Numbered from the stretch's first letter, positions 17,377 to 26,660 are shown. The stretch: DNA of 64,000 nucleotides from Chryseobacterium sp. SORGH_AS_0447 (GCF_030818695.1 NZ_JAUTAR010000001.1:558001-622000), one strand, 5' to 3'. The notes: a model not told the origin generated them from the sequence alone. Numbers and translations are program-made.

Positions 17377-17645
17377 GGCCGCCAGCAGATTTGATTGCGA
17401 CTATTATTAAAATTCCCGTTAATGACTTACAAAAAAGAAATTTTAGAAATATTAAATGGTGATGATAATGTTTGGAAATATTGGATATTATTAAGATTGA
17501 TAAAACCACCAATTACAAAGAAGATGGCTGGCTTATCCCTAAAATTGAAAAGATAATGATAAGTCCTTCTTTGGGAGAAAAAGAAAATGAGGTAGAAGAA
17601 ATAGCAGAGGAGATAATTGATAAGATTACCTCTTTTAATGATTAA
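17376..17645 (+). pseudogene. DUF5071-like immunity gene remnant
   Basis: Three frames join into one C-terminal domain: WPPADLIATIIKIPVNDLQK, then EILEILNGDDNVWKYWILL, then GWLIPKIEKIMISPS followed by GEKENEVEEIAEEIIDKI and a stop at 17645. The WKYWIL core and the Glu-rich last helix fit DUF5071, a small helical family often found as immunity-like genes in polymorphic toxin loci. The N-terminus is gone and two shifts are needed (near 17433 and 17505). The family call is by recall of its motif pattern. Confidence 0.55.
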
Positions 17646-17929
17646 TTTAATAAAGATGATGTCTCTAAATCTTTATTATCGAACTGTTTTCTGATATGCT
17701 GTAAAAACGGAAGGCTTTTAGATAATAATATAATACGAAACGCTTTTTCATCAATAGAACAAAACTTTACATCAAAGAAGCTGTCAATTTTACAGAATAG
17801 CTTCTTTTTTTATAATCCTGTGATAGAAGATCAGTTCTATGGTAATGGCCAGCATAATGGAGAATGTACAAAAACAAGGATAATAATATAAAGTCAAATA
17901 ATTGCCTCTTCATGAATGCTAATAAAATA
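17646..17929. other. AT-rich stretch with short broken frames and one hairpin
   Basis: There is no whole gene. A hairpin with paired AAGAAGCTGT and ACAG..AGCTTCTT plus seven T (17774-17810) could be a terminator for a lost cassette. After it, a short frame reads YNPVIEDQFYGNGQHNGE, possibly another toxin remnant. An in-frame ATG at 17864 would extend the next gene upstream, but I prefer the start at 17930. Confidence 0.45.
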
Positions 17930-18256
17930 ATGAAGTACAAAAATTATAATTATAGCGATAAATCTGATGTGTCAACGATGTTGGCCAATAATCAAAATGT
18001 TATAGAAACAATTATTGGGGCTATAAATGGTATCGATGATCAGAAATGGTTGGAAGAAATGTGTATCAAATATATACTTAATGATGACTTTGGAATTGCT
18101 CGAACTGCAATTTATGGAATAGGAGATATTGCAAGAATATATAAGAAACTATTGAACAAAAAAGAAATTCAAAAAAAATTTGGCAAAGTCACAAATGAAA
18201 ATCTGAAATTTGTAATTAAAGAAGTCAATGATGATTTAGAAATATTTTTAAAATAG
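17930..18256 (+). CDS. HEAT-like immunity-type protein, last gene of the cassette array
   Basis: From ATG 17930 the product starts MKYKNYNYSDKSDVSTML and has 108 residues, all helical. A longer form from 17864 adds 22 residues with no domain logic. The core WLEEMCIKYILNDDFGIART leading into AIYGIGDIARIYKKLL has a HEAT-repeat-like rhythm. It resembles short helical immunity proteins with a 'GDIARI' turn common in Bacteroidetes toxin loci. This is recall, not a search result. It has no toxin next to it. A strong bidirectional terminator follows. Confidence 0.5.
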   Translation: MKYKNYNYSDKSDVSTMLANNQNVIETIIGAINGIDDQKWLEEMCIKYILNDDFGIARTAIYGIGDIARIYKKLLNKKEIQKKFGKVTNENLKFVIKEVNDDLEIFLK

Positions 18257-18270
18257 TAAATTCTGATTTA

Positions 18271-18306
18271 AACAAAGAATCCCACTAAAAAGTGGGATTC
18301 TTTGTT
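18271..18306. terminator. Bidirectional terminator at the island's end
   Basis: A perfect 16-bp stem (AACAAAGAATCCCACT and its complement) around an AAAA loop lies between convergent genes. It separates the AT-rich island from the secreted-protein genes on the minus strand. Confidence 0.88.
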
Positions 18307-18359
18307 TAATAAAACTGCAACATGTTCATGGATCTATTTCACCCAATTTGATTCTATTG

Positions 18360-18902
18360 CTACTGCGGTGCCCAAAAAGACCACCGTTCCCCATTAAAAA
18401 CCGCCAGCCGTTTAGCCCCGGACTTATTCACGTAGACCATCATTCCGGGTGATGGGCTTGGGATGTTGTTGACGTCGGTAACGATAGGAAGTACCATGGC
18501 CCGGTTTGCAGATTCCAAAACCACGGCTCCGTTTGCCGTTGTTGTGATGGCACCGATGATAACTTTATCACTGACTGATTCAGCGGTAGAGGTTTGGGTA
18601 GCCATCACGGAAGTAATATTTCCGTTCTGCCCGCTAAGATCGGTCCAAGAGGTACCGTTGTAGTATCGTATTCTTGCCTGTGCAGGATTAACGGCGTCCA
18701 ACAGCAGGGTTCCCTGGGTAGGAGATGTTGGTAGGGTTCTGACGTAAGGCAGAATAATTCCTTTGTTGTTGGTGTTTGCAAATTCCAAAAGCACACTGCT
18801 TTTGTTGGTGGCTGTACCGGCAGCATCTCCCATAATCACCTGTGAAAATGCAGATGCTGAAAATCCAAGTAAAGCAAGTATTAAAATTTTTCCTATTTTC
18901 AT
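18360..18902 (-). CDS. Secreted beta-rich protein, 180 residues
   Basis: A signal peptide (LILALLGFSASAFSQ) is followed by a body made of short modules: KGIILPYVRTLP then GTLLLDAVNPAQARIRYYN and GTSWTDL; later MVLPIVTDVNNIPSPSPGMM and FNGERWSFW. The same LP..., GMMVY/F and NGxxW blocks occur at the end of the upstream 838-residue protein and in the protein at 49966. The function is unknown; a surface or extracellular location is likely. It lies 17 bases downstream of the larger gene and is almost certainly co-transcribed. Confidence 0.65.
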   Translation of the reverse strand: MKIGKILILALLGFSASAFSQVIMGDAAGTATNKSSVLLEFANTNNKGIILPYVRTLPTSPTQGTLLLDAVNPAQARIRYYNGTSWTDLSGQNGNITSVMATQTSTAESVSDKVIIGAITTTANGAVVLESANRAMVLPIVTDVNNIPSPSPGMMVYVNKSGAKRLAVFNGERWSFWAPQ

Positions 18903-18919
18903 TGTTCTGGAATTTTATA

Positions 18920-21436
18920 TTAAGGGCATGATGGAACAGAGAAACATCTCCAGGCGCCATCCGAATAGATTTTTAAACATTTTACCGTGGTGTCAAATAC
19001 CATCATTCCTTCCTGTGGATTGGTGATATTTGATAAAGCGGAAGTTTCGAGTCTTGTCACTACAAAGCCTTGGGTATTGGATTCGATAGCCATGTGTGCC
19101 GATTTACGGGTAAATGGCCAATTGCCGTTTCCGACATTAGGATTTTTCTGTAAAGTGATACCAACCCTCGTATCAATTCCCGCAGCGGTGTTTGTTACCG
19201 GATTATAGCAGACAGATTGTACATTCGTATCGGTTGCCGTATTATTAGCGGTATTCGGATCCGAGCTGTTGGCCGGAGAAGTAACGTTGACTGTAGTGGC
19301 TAAGTTCCCGGTATAACTCACCGGAACGTTTACCGTAATGGTATAGGTAATGGTACCGTTTAAAGGTAAATTCACGACATCATTCACCGCGCCGGTCTGT
19401 GTGCCTGTTACTGAGCTGGTAGCACCGCCTGCGCCTACTGCCGTATAGGAAATGTTGGCTGCTGGAATTCCTGTTGGAAGCGGTACAGAAACCGTTGCTC
19501 CCTGAACCCCGAAAGGGCCGGTGTTTCCAACAACTACGGTATAGGTAACGGAACTTCCGGGTGCGTAAGTAGTAGCGCCGTCTGTAACGGTTGCATAAAG
19601 ATCTGCGCTGAAGGCAATCGGAGCGGTGACACAGTGCGCACCGTCATTGGAATTGCTTGCAGGGGATGATGAAATGAGTGTTCTTTGTCCGTTGGCAAGA
19701 TTAAACTGGTAGAAACCTCCGGTATTAAGAGAACCGTAAACTTCGCCGGTTGATGATGCAAACATAGCACCGAAAGGCAGCAATGCACTGTTCGCTCCGA
19801 TAAATGTTACCGTTGCCGGAGAAGTGGATAGGTCAATCGATAAAAGCCTTCCATCGGTATCTGAAGAGACGGAGTAAAGTCTTCCGTCAGCGGTTCTGTA
19901 AGCAAAATCCGAAATGTTGATGGCTTGGGAAAGCGTGAGTGCCGTAGCGCTCATGGCCGCGATATTCACACGGTATAAGGTTGCCCCTGAACCTGACTGC
20001 TTCAGATAGTAATTTCCGGTATTATCAAATTCCCCTGCGTTGAAAGTAACGCCTGTCGGAAGTCCGGACACGGCACCAAGCAGGGTAAAGGTTCCGGATG
20101 CATTAATTCTTACGATCGTGTTGCTATTATCAACAGTTCCGTACATCAGACCGTCGACAGGGTTAATACCGATTGAATTGATGTTGCTGGTATAGGATCC
20201 TACAGAAGGAAATGTGAAAGGGTTTGAAGTCGTATTCACATTGTATACTGTGCTGTTCTGTGAAATATACATATTCGAATTACATCCGAATGAGGCTTCA
20301 GCCGTTGCGGTAAGCGAACAGACGGTTGAAGAATTTCCCAATCTGATCGTTACCGTTTTTTGTCCTGCCGCACCTGTTCCGTTATAAGTAACCGGAACAT
20401 CGATAAATGTGGTGCCCGCGTTTATCGTGACATTCTGCGAGGTAGTGGCAAAATCGGTACCTGATACATTAATGGTATATGTGCCGGGAGCATAGATATC
20501 TGTAATAGGAATTCTTACTGTTCTTGTGGAAGCATATCCTGTGGAAAATGTTGAGTTCCCCTGAAATGCCGCACCACTACAGGTAAAAGTAAAAGGCACA
20601 TAATAGGGTACGGATGCAAGATCCAGATTAGCAAAATTACTTCCGATGTTAATCGTAGCGGTAGTAGTGGAAACACCCGTAGCAATGTTAATGCTGTTGA
20701 TCTGAATGGTATTTGCCGTACCGCCTTGAGTTCCGATCAGGGAAGCGGTATATACAAATCCTTTCAGGTAAGCCATTCCCTGCATAGAGCCCACTGTTGC
20801 GGCAGGTCCTGTAATCTGCACTGCTTTCGTTGCAACTCCTGTGGCAATAGCAATTTTATATAGGTATCTTGCGGTGTTCCCAGAATTATTGATGAACATA
20901 TAGATGTTGTTCTCATAATCAAAGAAGGTATCCGTGCTGAACGTTGTTCCTGCGGTCCAGTCAGTATCACCGGCAGCGGCGGTAATCGGCAGTGTGGCTC
21001 CTGAAGGATAAATCGGATACAGTGTTTTTGTATTGGACTGGAATCCATACACCCGTCCGAAATAGGCTCCGGGCACATTGTTGGTCCCGATTCCTCCAAT
21101 CGGAGCATTGGGTAAAGTGGCGGTCGGGGTAATCGCCGTACCGTTTTTGTACAGCACACTGTTTGCCGGTGTATTGGAATGGATAAATACCAGCGTACCC
21201 GGATTGCCTCCCGGGTTATCATAACCTGTTGCCAGGTTGCTGAGATCGGCTGCTGTAGTGACTGTTGGTGAAGCCAGTGGAGTAGGTAATGAAACCGTTC
21301 CTGTGATGCCTGTTATATCATAAACTCTGCCGGTAGCAGCAAACGATAGATACAGTCTGTCGGCTTGCTGCGAGTGAAATACTTGGGGTATGCAAAAAAA
21401 TGCAATAAGCAGCAATAGAACATTGAATTTTTTCAT
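18920..21436 (-). CDS. Large secreted protein with beta-propeller-like and DUF11 domains
   Basis: The start chosen is the ATG at 21436 (MKKFNVLLLLIAFF), giving 838 residues with a clear signal peptide. A longer start at 21457 adds MYYKLFF and would overlap the -7 promoter motif. The first third reads as a DUF6923/NHL-like propeller (GMAYLKGFVYTASLIG; later VDGLMYGTVDNSNTIVRIN). A second propeller-like block follows. A DUF11 module (YAPGSSVTYTVVVGNTGPF, then LPLNGTITYTITVNVP) covers about 620-735. The last 60 residues carry the EGMMVFDTTVKCLKIYSDG module. Adhesion or surface structure is the likely role. No type IX sorting tail is evident. Confidence 0.7.
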   Translation of the reverse strand: MKKFNVLLLLIAFFCIPQVFHSQQADRLYLSFAATGRVYDITGITGTVSLPTPLASPTVTTAADLSNLATGYDNPGGNPGTLVFIHSNTPANSVLYKNGTAITPTATLPNAPIGGIGTNNVPGAYFGRVYGFQSNTKTLYPIYPSGATLPITAAAGDTDWTAGTTFSTDTFFDYENNIYMFINNSGNTARYLYKIAIATGVATKAVQITGPAATVGSMQGMAYLKGFVYTASLIGTQGGTANTIQINSINIATGVSTTTATINIGSNFANLDLASVPYYVPFTFTCSGAAFQGNSTFSTGYASTRTVRIPITDIYAPGTYTINVSGTDFATTSQNVTINAGTTFIDVPVTYNGTGAAGQKTVTIRLGNSSTVCSLTATAEASFGCNSNMYISQNSTVYNVNTTSNPFTFPSVGSYTSNINSIGINPVDGLMYGTVDNSNTIVRINASGTFTLLGAVSGLPTGVTFNAGEFDNTGNYYLKQSGSGATLYRVNIAAMSATALTLSQAINISDFAYRTADGRLYSVSSDTDGRLLSIDLSTSPATVTFIGANSALLPFGAMFASSTGEVYGSLNTGGFYQFNLANGQRTLISSSPASNSNDGAHCVTAPIAFSADLYATVTDGATTYAPGSSVTYTVVVGNTGPFGVQGATVSVPLPTGIPAANISYTAVGAGGATSSVTGTQTGAVNDVVNLPLNGTITYTITVNVPVSYTGNLATTVNVTSPANSSDPNTANNTATDTNVQSVCYNPVTNTAAGIDTRVGITLQKNPNVGNGNWPFTRKSAHMAIESNTQGFVVTRLETSALSNITNPQEGMMVFDTTVKCLKIYSDGAWRCFSVPSCP

Positions 21437-21454
21437 AAAAAATAATTTGTAGTA

Positions 21455-21462
21455 CAAATATA
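21455..21462 (-). promoter_or_regulatory. -7 promoter motif of the large secreted-protein gene
   Basis: On the minus strand the word TATATTTG matches TAnnTTTG. It lies about 20 bases before the preferred ATG, but no TTTG is found at the -33 distance. Transcription starting here would exclude the upstream ATG at 21457. Confidence 0.4.
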
Positions 21463-21715
21463 GGTAAATTGGTAAAATTAATTTATTGAAGAATTGTTAA
21501 TTTTATGTAGGTAAATGTGCTTAAGATTATTTTTAATTTAAAAATGTGGTATTAATATTAAATTAAATTTAAAATATTAAAATTTAATGCTCATGATGGG
21601 AATAGTTTGTTGTGCAGTTTTATTTGTATTTTTCTCTGATAATATATGATACTATAATAATGGGGTTTTCCAAAAGTATGAACAGGAAAAGAATTGAAAA
21701 TAAGGGAAACGAAAA
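21463..21715. other. AT-rich intergenic region between the secreted-protein genes and sufD
   Basis: Together with the adjacent sites, about 300 bases have no gene. Runs of A and T dominate; I see nothing beyond the -7 motif on one side and the sufD terminator on the other. Confidence 0.4.
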
Positions 21716-21741
21716 ACGGCCATTTCTTATGAAACGGCCGT
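21716..21741 (-). terminator. Terminator of the suf operon
   Basis: An 11-bp stem (ACGGCCGTTTC paired with GAAATGGCCGT on the minus strand, one mismatch) with a four-base loop, then TTTTT. It lies 24 bases after the sufD stop. Confidence 0.85.
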
Positions 21742-21764
21742 GTGTATTTATCAACTATATAGTA

Positions 21765-23099
21765 TTAAAATTCTATATCTACTTCTAATTTCTCAGCCAG
21801 AAGCTTAGAAATTTTTTCTTTTAAAGGCTCGATGTCGATATTCTGCATGGCATCATTCGCAAATGCATAGAGTAAAAGCGCCTGAGCTTCTTTTTTAGAA
21901 ATTCCTCTTGCTCTAAGATAAAAAAGAGCATCTTCATTTAGCTGGCCAACCGTACAGCCGTGTGAACATTTCACGTCATCTGCAAAGATCTCAAGCTGAG
22001 GTTTGGTATCGATCGCAGCGCCTTCGCTTAGTAAAACATTGTTATTTTGCTGGTAGGCATTCGTTTTCTGGGCAATTTTATCTACAAAAACTTTCCCGTT
22101 GAAAACCCCGTGGGATTTTCCATCAAAAATTCCTTTATAGTTCTGGTAGCTTTCACAGTTCGGGAAGTTGTGATGAACCGCCGTGTGATGGTCAACCAAC
22201 TGGTCTTTACCGATAATCGTGATTCCGTTCATGAACGAATTAATGTTTGATCCGTTATGAATGAAATCCAGGTTGTTTCTTACCAGCTTACCTCCGAAAG
22301 AGAAGGTATTTACCGTCGTTAAACTGTCTTTTTCCTGTCTTGCAAAAGTGCTGTCGACTAAATAAGACGTATCGCTGTCATTCTGCAGTTTATGCCAATC
22401 CGCTTTTGCGTTCGGATACGTGAAGATTTCCGTCACCGAATTCGTAAGCACATATGTACTGTCGAAATTATGGTGGCTTTCAATAATTTCTACCTTGGCA
22501 CCTTCTTCTACAATCAGCAGATTTCGGGTATTGTAGAAAGTATTCTCTTCCTGGTTCTGAGAAATATAGAAAACATGGATCGGCTTTTCAATAACCATAT
22601 TTTTAGGAACTTTCAGGAAAAATCCGTATTTGCAATAGGCCTGATTCAGGTTTGTAAAAGCGGATTTGTCCGAAGCCAGCGTATTAAAATATTTCTCAAA
22701 AACGTCCCGGTGTTTTTCATCGTTCAACGCATAGTTGAAAGAAAGAAATTCAACATTTTCAATGGAAACTTTTGATAATTCTTTATGAAGCTTACCATTT
22801 ACAAACGTAATCCAGTCAAAGTTTTCTTCCCCCAGGTGCAATTGGTCCAATTGCTCTTTGGTAATATTGTGACTTTCTTTTGGGAAAAAGTTGTATCCTT
22901 TTTCGGTAATCTCCTTTAGATTGGTATATTTATATTCTTCGTCTCTTTTTGTAGGAAAACCGGTTCTTTCAAATCGTTGCAGGGCTACTTTACGGTCTTC
23001 ATCCAAAAATCGGTGACGAAGACTTTCCAAAAATTCCTGATGGTTTTCTGTAATCTGTTCTTTTAATGCCATTACTGGTATATCTGTGGTTTGCACCAT
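21765..23099 (-). CDS. sufD: Fe-S cluster assembly protein SufD
   Basis: The product has 444 residues. SufD forms the SufBC2D scaffold, on which Fe-S clusters are built under oxidative or iron stress. The beta-helix core carries family marks such as FVNGKLHKELSK, PIHVFYI and the C-terminal DDVKCSHGCTVGQLNEDALF, followed by LRARGISKKEAQALL. It is last in an operon IscA-like, S23, sufB, sufC, sufD. sufS lies 39 kb away and no sufE is in the window. Confidence 0.96.
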   Translation of the reverse strand: MVQTTDIPVMALKEQITENHQEFLESLRHRFLDEDRKVALQRFERTGFPTKRDEEYKYTNLKEITEKGYNFFPKESHNITKEQLDQLHLGEENFDWITFVNGKLHKELSKVSIENVEFLSFNYALNDEKHRDVFEKYFNTLASDKSAFTNLNQAYCKYGFFLKVPKNMVIEKPIHVFYISQNQEENTFYNTRNLLIVEEGAKVEIIESHHNFDSTYVLTNSVTEIFTYPNAKADWHKLQNDSDTSYLVDSTFARQEKDSLTTVNTFSFGGKLVRNNLDFIHNGSNINSFMNGITIIGKDQLVDHHTAVHHNFPNCESYQNYKGIFDGKSHGVFNGKVFVDKIAQKTNAYQQNNNVLLSEGAAIDTKPQLEIFADDVKCSHGCTVGQLNEDALFYLRARGISKKEAQALLLYAFANDAMQNIDIEPLKEKISKLLAEKLEVDIEF

Positions 23100-23170
23100 T
23101 TTTTCTTTTTTGTTTGGCTGAATTGTTAAACTAAGAGATGAATAGTAATCTCTGAATTATTCTCTTTTAA

Positions 23171-23914
23171 TTAATTTAAAAGCCAGTCATACCCTTTTTC
23201 TTCAAGTTCCAGAGCAAGCGATTTATCACCGGTCTTGATGATCCTTCCGTTTGCTAAAACGTGAACGAAATCGGGTTGGATATAATTAAGCAATCTCTGA
23301 TAGTGGGTAATCAGAAGTACTGCATTTCCTTCGTTTTTAAAAGCATTAACGCCGTCTGCCACAATTCTTAGAGCATCGATGTCCAGTCCGGAATCGGTTT
23401 CATCCAGGATCGCCAGTTTCGGATCGAGCATCATCATCTGGAAGATCTCGTTTCTTTTCTTTTCACCTCCGGAAAATCCTTCATTCAGCGATCTTGAAAG
23501 GAAGTCTTTTTTGATGCCTAATTTTTCGGATTTCTCACGGATCATCGCCAGCATTTCTTTGGCAGGCATTTCTTCTAATCCGTTAGCTTTTCTGTTTTCA
23601 TTCATCGCTGCTTTGATGAAATTGGTTACAGAAACCCCCGGAATTTCTACCGGGTATTGGAAAGAAAGGAAAATCCCTTTGTGTGCTCTTTCTTCAGGAG
23701 CATCTTCAATAATATCCTCACCGCTGAAAATAATTTCACCATCGGTAACCTCATAGTCTTCCTTCCCTGCGATAACAGAGGAAAGGGTGGATTTCCCGGC
23801 ACCGTTCGGTCCCATGATCGCATGAACTTCGCCCGGCTTTATTTCAAGATTAATTCCTTTTAAAATTTCTGCGCCGTCTTCAATTCTGGCGTGCAAGTTT
23901 TTTATCTCTAACAT
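23171..23914 (-). CDS. sufC: Fe-S cluster assembly ATPase SufC
   Basis: The product has 247 residues and is an ABC-type ATPase of the SufBCD scaffold. Walker A is GPNGAGKST (about 36-44), the signature motif is FSGGEKKRNE (about 147), and Walker B LAILDETDSGLD follows (about 165-176), with the H-loop LLITHYQRLL (about 200). Full length. It is separated from sufD by 71 bases and from sufB by 197 bases of AT-rich DNA; I see no terminator there. Confidence 0.97.
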   Translation of the reverse strand: MLEIKNLHARIEDGAEILKGINLEIKPGEVHAIMGPNGAGKSTLSSVIAGKEDYEVTDGEIIFSGEDIIEDAPEERAHKGIFLSFQYPVEIPGVSVTNFIKAAMNENRKANGLEEMPAKEMLAMIREKSEKLGIKKDFLSRSLNEGFSGGEKKRNEIFQMMMLDPKLAILDETDSGLDIDALRIVADGVNAFKNEGNAVLLITHYQRLLNYIQPDFVHVLANGRIIKTGDKSLALELEEKGYDWLLN

Positions 23915-24111
23915 ATATTTTAGTTTATCGCAAGGTTAGACTTTTGGAATATCCTCTGTAACACTAAACCACAATTACAAAGGCATTAACGCTGGCGAAT
24001 GAAATACTATTTTATTTTTTTATTTAAACATTAAGAATTTAAGCAATTTTTAATGTACTATTTCTTCTAAGAAAATCAATAAAATGATTGATCAATTCCT
24101 TAGTTTAAACA

Positions 24112-25560
24112 TTATCCTACAGAGCCCTCCAAAGAAATCTCCAGCAATTTCTGGGCTTCAATGGCGAATTCCATCGGCAACTTGTTTAAAACTTCTTTGC
24201 TGAAACCATTCACGATCAGAGCAATTGCTCTTTCGGTATCTATTCCCCTCTGGTTACAGTAGAAAATCTGGTCTTCTCCAATCTTGGAAGTCGTTGCTTC
24301 ATGCTCCAACTGTGCAGACGGATCTTTGATTTCAATATAAGGGAAAGTGTGCGCGCCGCATTCGTTGCCCATCAGCAGGGAATCACACTGGGAAAAGTTT
24401 CTTGATCCTTTTGCAGAAGGCATTACTTTTACAAGTCCTCGGTATGAGTTCTGCGATTTTCCGGCAGAGATCCCTTTGGAAATAATGGTTGATTTCGTAT
24501 TCTTCCCGATGTGGATCATCTTTGTTCCGGTATCTGCATACTGGTGATTATTGGTCACAGCAATAGAGTAGAACTCACCGATTGATCCGTCTCCTTTTAA
24601 AATACAAGAAGGATATTTCCAGGTTACGGCAGAACCGGTCTCCACCTGTGTCCACGAAATTTTTGCATTTTTCTCGCAAAGTCCTCTCTTCGTTACGAAA
24701 TTGAAAACCCCGCCTTTTCCTTCTTCATTCCCTGGGTACCAGTTCTGAACGGTTGAATATTTAATTTCGGCATTATCCAGGGCAATCAGTTCAACCACCG
24801 CAGCGTGAAGCTGGTTTTCATCTCTTGATGGTGCCGTACAGCCTTCAAGATAAGAAACGTAACTTCCTTCATCGGCGATCACCAGAGTTCTTTCAAACTG
24901 TCCGGTACCGGCTTGGTTGATACGGAAATAGGTAGAAAGTTCCATAGGGCATCTTACCCCTTTCGGAATATAGCAGAAACTTCCGTCGGAGAATACCGCG
25001 GAGTTTAAGGCAGCGTAAAAATTATCACCTCTGGGAACTACTTTCCCAAGATGCTTTCTTACAAGATCAGGATGGTTTTTAATGGCTTCGGAAATAGAGC
25101 AGAAGATAATCCCTTTCTCCATCAGGGTATCCTGGAAGGTTGTTTTCACTGAAACCGAGTCCATTACAATGTCTACGGCAACGCCGGAAAGTCTTTTCTG
25201 TTCTTCGATGTTGATGCCCAATTTGGCAAAGGTAGCGAGTAATTCAGGATCCACTTCGTCAAGGCTTTCAAGCTCAGGCTTTACCTTTGGAGCAGCATAA
25301 TATCTGATGGCCTGGAAATCCGGCTTTTCATATTTGATGTTGGCCCAATCCGGTTCCGTCATTTTCAGCCAGATCCTGAAAGATTCCAGACGCCATTCTG
25401 TCATCCATTCCGGTTCTTCTTTTTTTGCAGAGATGGCACGGATGATGTCTTCGTTTAATCCTATCGGGAAATCTTCATAATCAATTTTGGTTTCCCAGCC
25501 GAATTCATACTTTTTATTTTCTAGATCGACGCGTAAATCGTCTTCAGTATACTTATTCAT
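24112..25560 (-). CDS. sufB: Fe-S cluster assembly protein SufB
   Basis: The product has 482 residues. It is the scaffold subunit of SufBC2D on which the nascent cluster is held. Typical stretches are present: [15 protein letters not shown] near the N-terminus, [20 protein letters not shown], the beta-helix with [20 protein letters not shown], the Cys-containing [19 protein letters not shown], and the C-terminal [15 protein letters not shown]. It lies directly downstream of the S23 insert, with its start 8 bases from the inner edge of the inverted repeat. Confidence 0.97.
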   Translation of the reverse strand: MNKYTEDDLRVDLENKKYEFGWETKIDYEDFPIGLNEDIIRAISAKKEEPEWMTEWRLESFRIWLKMTEPDWANIKYEKPDFQAIRYYAAPKVKPELESLDEVDPELLATFAKLGINIEEQKRLSGVAVDIVMDSVSVKTTFQDTLMEKGIIFCSISEAIKNHPDLVRKHLGKVVPRGDNFYAALNSAVFSDGSFCYIPKGVRCPMELSTYFRINQAGTGQFERTLVIADEGSYVSYLEGCTAPSRDENQLHAAVVELIALDNAEIKYSTVQNWYPGNEEGKGGVFNFVTKRGLCEKNAKISWTQVETGSAVTWKYPSCILKGDGSIGEFYSIAVTNNHQYADTGTKMIHIGKNTKSTIISKGISAGKSQNSYRGLVKVMPSAKGSRNFSQCDSLLMGNECGAHTFPYIEIKDPSAQLEHEATTSKIGEDQIFYCNQRGIDTERAIALIVNGFSKEVLNKLPMEFAIEAQKLLEISLEGSVG

Positions 25561-25567
25561 ATTTAAT

Positions 25568-25603
25568 ATTCAAAAAATTCAAAATTCGAAATTCAAAATT
25601 TTG
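25568..25603. repeat. Inverted repeat, sufB side of the S23 gene
   Basis: A 36-base AT-rich arm beginning ATTCAAAAAATTCAAAATTC. Its complement recurs imperfectly at 26017-26052, with about three quarters of positions matching. In the transcript the two arms could pair and bring iscA and sufB together. Confidence 0.55.
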
Positions 25604-25623
25604 CATCTTCGAACCACTTTTAT

Positions 25624-26019
25624 TTATCTGTTTTTATATTTCGAGCCTTTAAGATCACTTTTCTGTAAATAAAATATAAAGCCTCCAATTTTCTTGCTTA
25701 AATCTGTTGTTTTTGTTTTTAAAACTTCAAATTTTTCATCAGAAATAAAATTCCTGTCTAATACCCTGTACAATTGAGATCTTGTTTCTCCACACGATGC
25801 TTTAGAAATATATAAGAATTGTATAAACTCCTTATTTCCATTTCTCTCAAACCCTTCAGCAATATTATCCATTATTGAGCCTGAAGATCCGTCAATCTGA
25901 TTTGCCAGGCGAAAATTGTTCTTTAGCTCAGAACTTTCAATAATTTCGTAAATGTCGTTACAAAGTTCTCTTGAAAGCTGCCATATTTCCAAATCTTCAA
26001 AACTTCTATACGTTGCCAA
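25624..26019 (-). CDS. Four-helix-bundle protein of the S23/IVP family
   Basis: The product has 131 residues in four amphipathic helices. The family marks are FEDLEIWQLSRELCNDIYE, NQIDGSSGSIMDNIAEGFER, and EFIQFLYISKASCGETRSQL. Such proteins are encoded inside intervening sequences of 23S rRNA genes and as accessory factors of retroelements; here the gene sits between iscA and sufB. The start is TTG (26019); no ATG is available and the family begins at this point. The start codon lies inside the right inverted repeat. It is likely a mobile or passenger gene in the suf operon, not an assembly factor. Confidence 0.85.
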   Translation of the reverse strand: MATYRSFEDLEIWQLSRELCNDIYEIIESSELKNNFRLANQIDGSSGSIMDNIAEGFERNGNKEFIQFLYISKASCGETRSQLYRVLDRNFISDEKFEVLKTKTTDLSKKIGGFIFYLQKSDLKGSKYKNR

Positions 26020-26052
26020 TAATATTGAATTTTAAATCTTAAATTTTTGAAT
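26017..26052. repeat. Inverted repeat, iscA side of the S23 gene
   Basis: The arm pairs with 25568-25603. Its outer end abuts the stop codon of the IscA-like gene (26053-26055). It overlaps the TTG start of the S23 gene. Confidence 0.55.
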
Positions 26053-26382
26053 TTAAAGAGAAAAACTTTCACCGCATCCGCAAGTTCTGGATGCATTCGG
26101 ATTGTTAAAAACAAATCCTTTTCCGTTTAATCCTCCCGAATATTCAAGAGTTGTTCCTGCTAAATAGAGGATGGATTTTTTATCTACAACAATTTTTATG
26201 TTATTGTCTTCAAATAGTTGATCAGTGTCTGTTTTTTGGTTGTCAAACTTTAAAACATATTCTAAACCAGAACATCCTCCGCTTTTTACGCCTACTCTCA
26301 CAAAGTCTTCGGCAGGGTTAAAGCCTTCTTCTGTCATCAGCTGAACGGCTTTTGCCTTTGCTTGGTCTGATACTTTTATCAT
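26053..26382 (-). CDS. HesB/IscA/SufA-family Fe-S carrier
   Basis: The product has 109 residues and is an A-type carrier that passes assembled clusters to client proteins. The three conserved Cys are present: one in KSGGCSGLEY (about 41) and two in the tail RTCGCGESF (about 103 and 105). Full length. It is the first gene of the suf operon, with a well-matched promoter 29 bases upstream. Whether it should be called sufA or iscA cannot be decided. Confidence 0.93.
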   Translation of the reverse strand: MIKVSDQAKAKAVQLMTEEGFNPAEDFVRVGVKSGGCSGLEYVLKFDNQKTDTDQLFEDNNIKIVVDKKSILYLAGTTLEYSGGLNGKGFVFNNPNASRTCGCGESFSL

Positions 26383-26410
26383 TGTATTTATTTAGAATGA
26401 TTTAATGATG

Positions 26411-26442
26411 CAAAAATACGAACTAATTTCCGCAATCTCAAA
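26411..26442 (-). promoter_or_regulatory. Bacteroidetes-type promoter of the suf operon
   Basis: On the minus strand TTTG (-33) is followed by 20 bases and TATTTTTG (-7), matching TTTG-N19/20-TAnnTTTG. Transcription would start about 20-25 bases before the IscA-like ATG. I see no IscR- or Fur-like site that I could name. Confidence 0.7.
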
Positions 26443-26660
26443 TCGAAGATGTCTATTTTAATGATTCTGTTTCTAATAGGTTTGTTTTATGAATGAATTT
26501 ATCGTTAAAAAGAAATAAATTTTTCTCGGAAGGCTGTAGAGTGACGATTTGGTTTTAACTTTGATCTGGAATTGATATCTATAGATTACATGACGATGAT
26601 ACAGATTAATTGATTCTGATCATTGTCAGTCAGAACGTTTACATAAAATATATACTATAA

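Noticed and set aside
17422-17560. Small gene MTYKKEILEILNGDD
   Set aside because: The frames before and after join it into a DUF5071-like domain; the ATG is a chance start within a remnant.
21437-21457. Upstream start MYYKLFF for the 838-residue secreted protein
   Set aside because: It overlaps the -7 motif and puts polar residues before an otherwise normal signal peptide.
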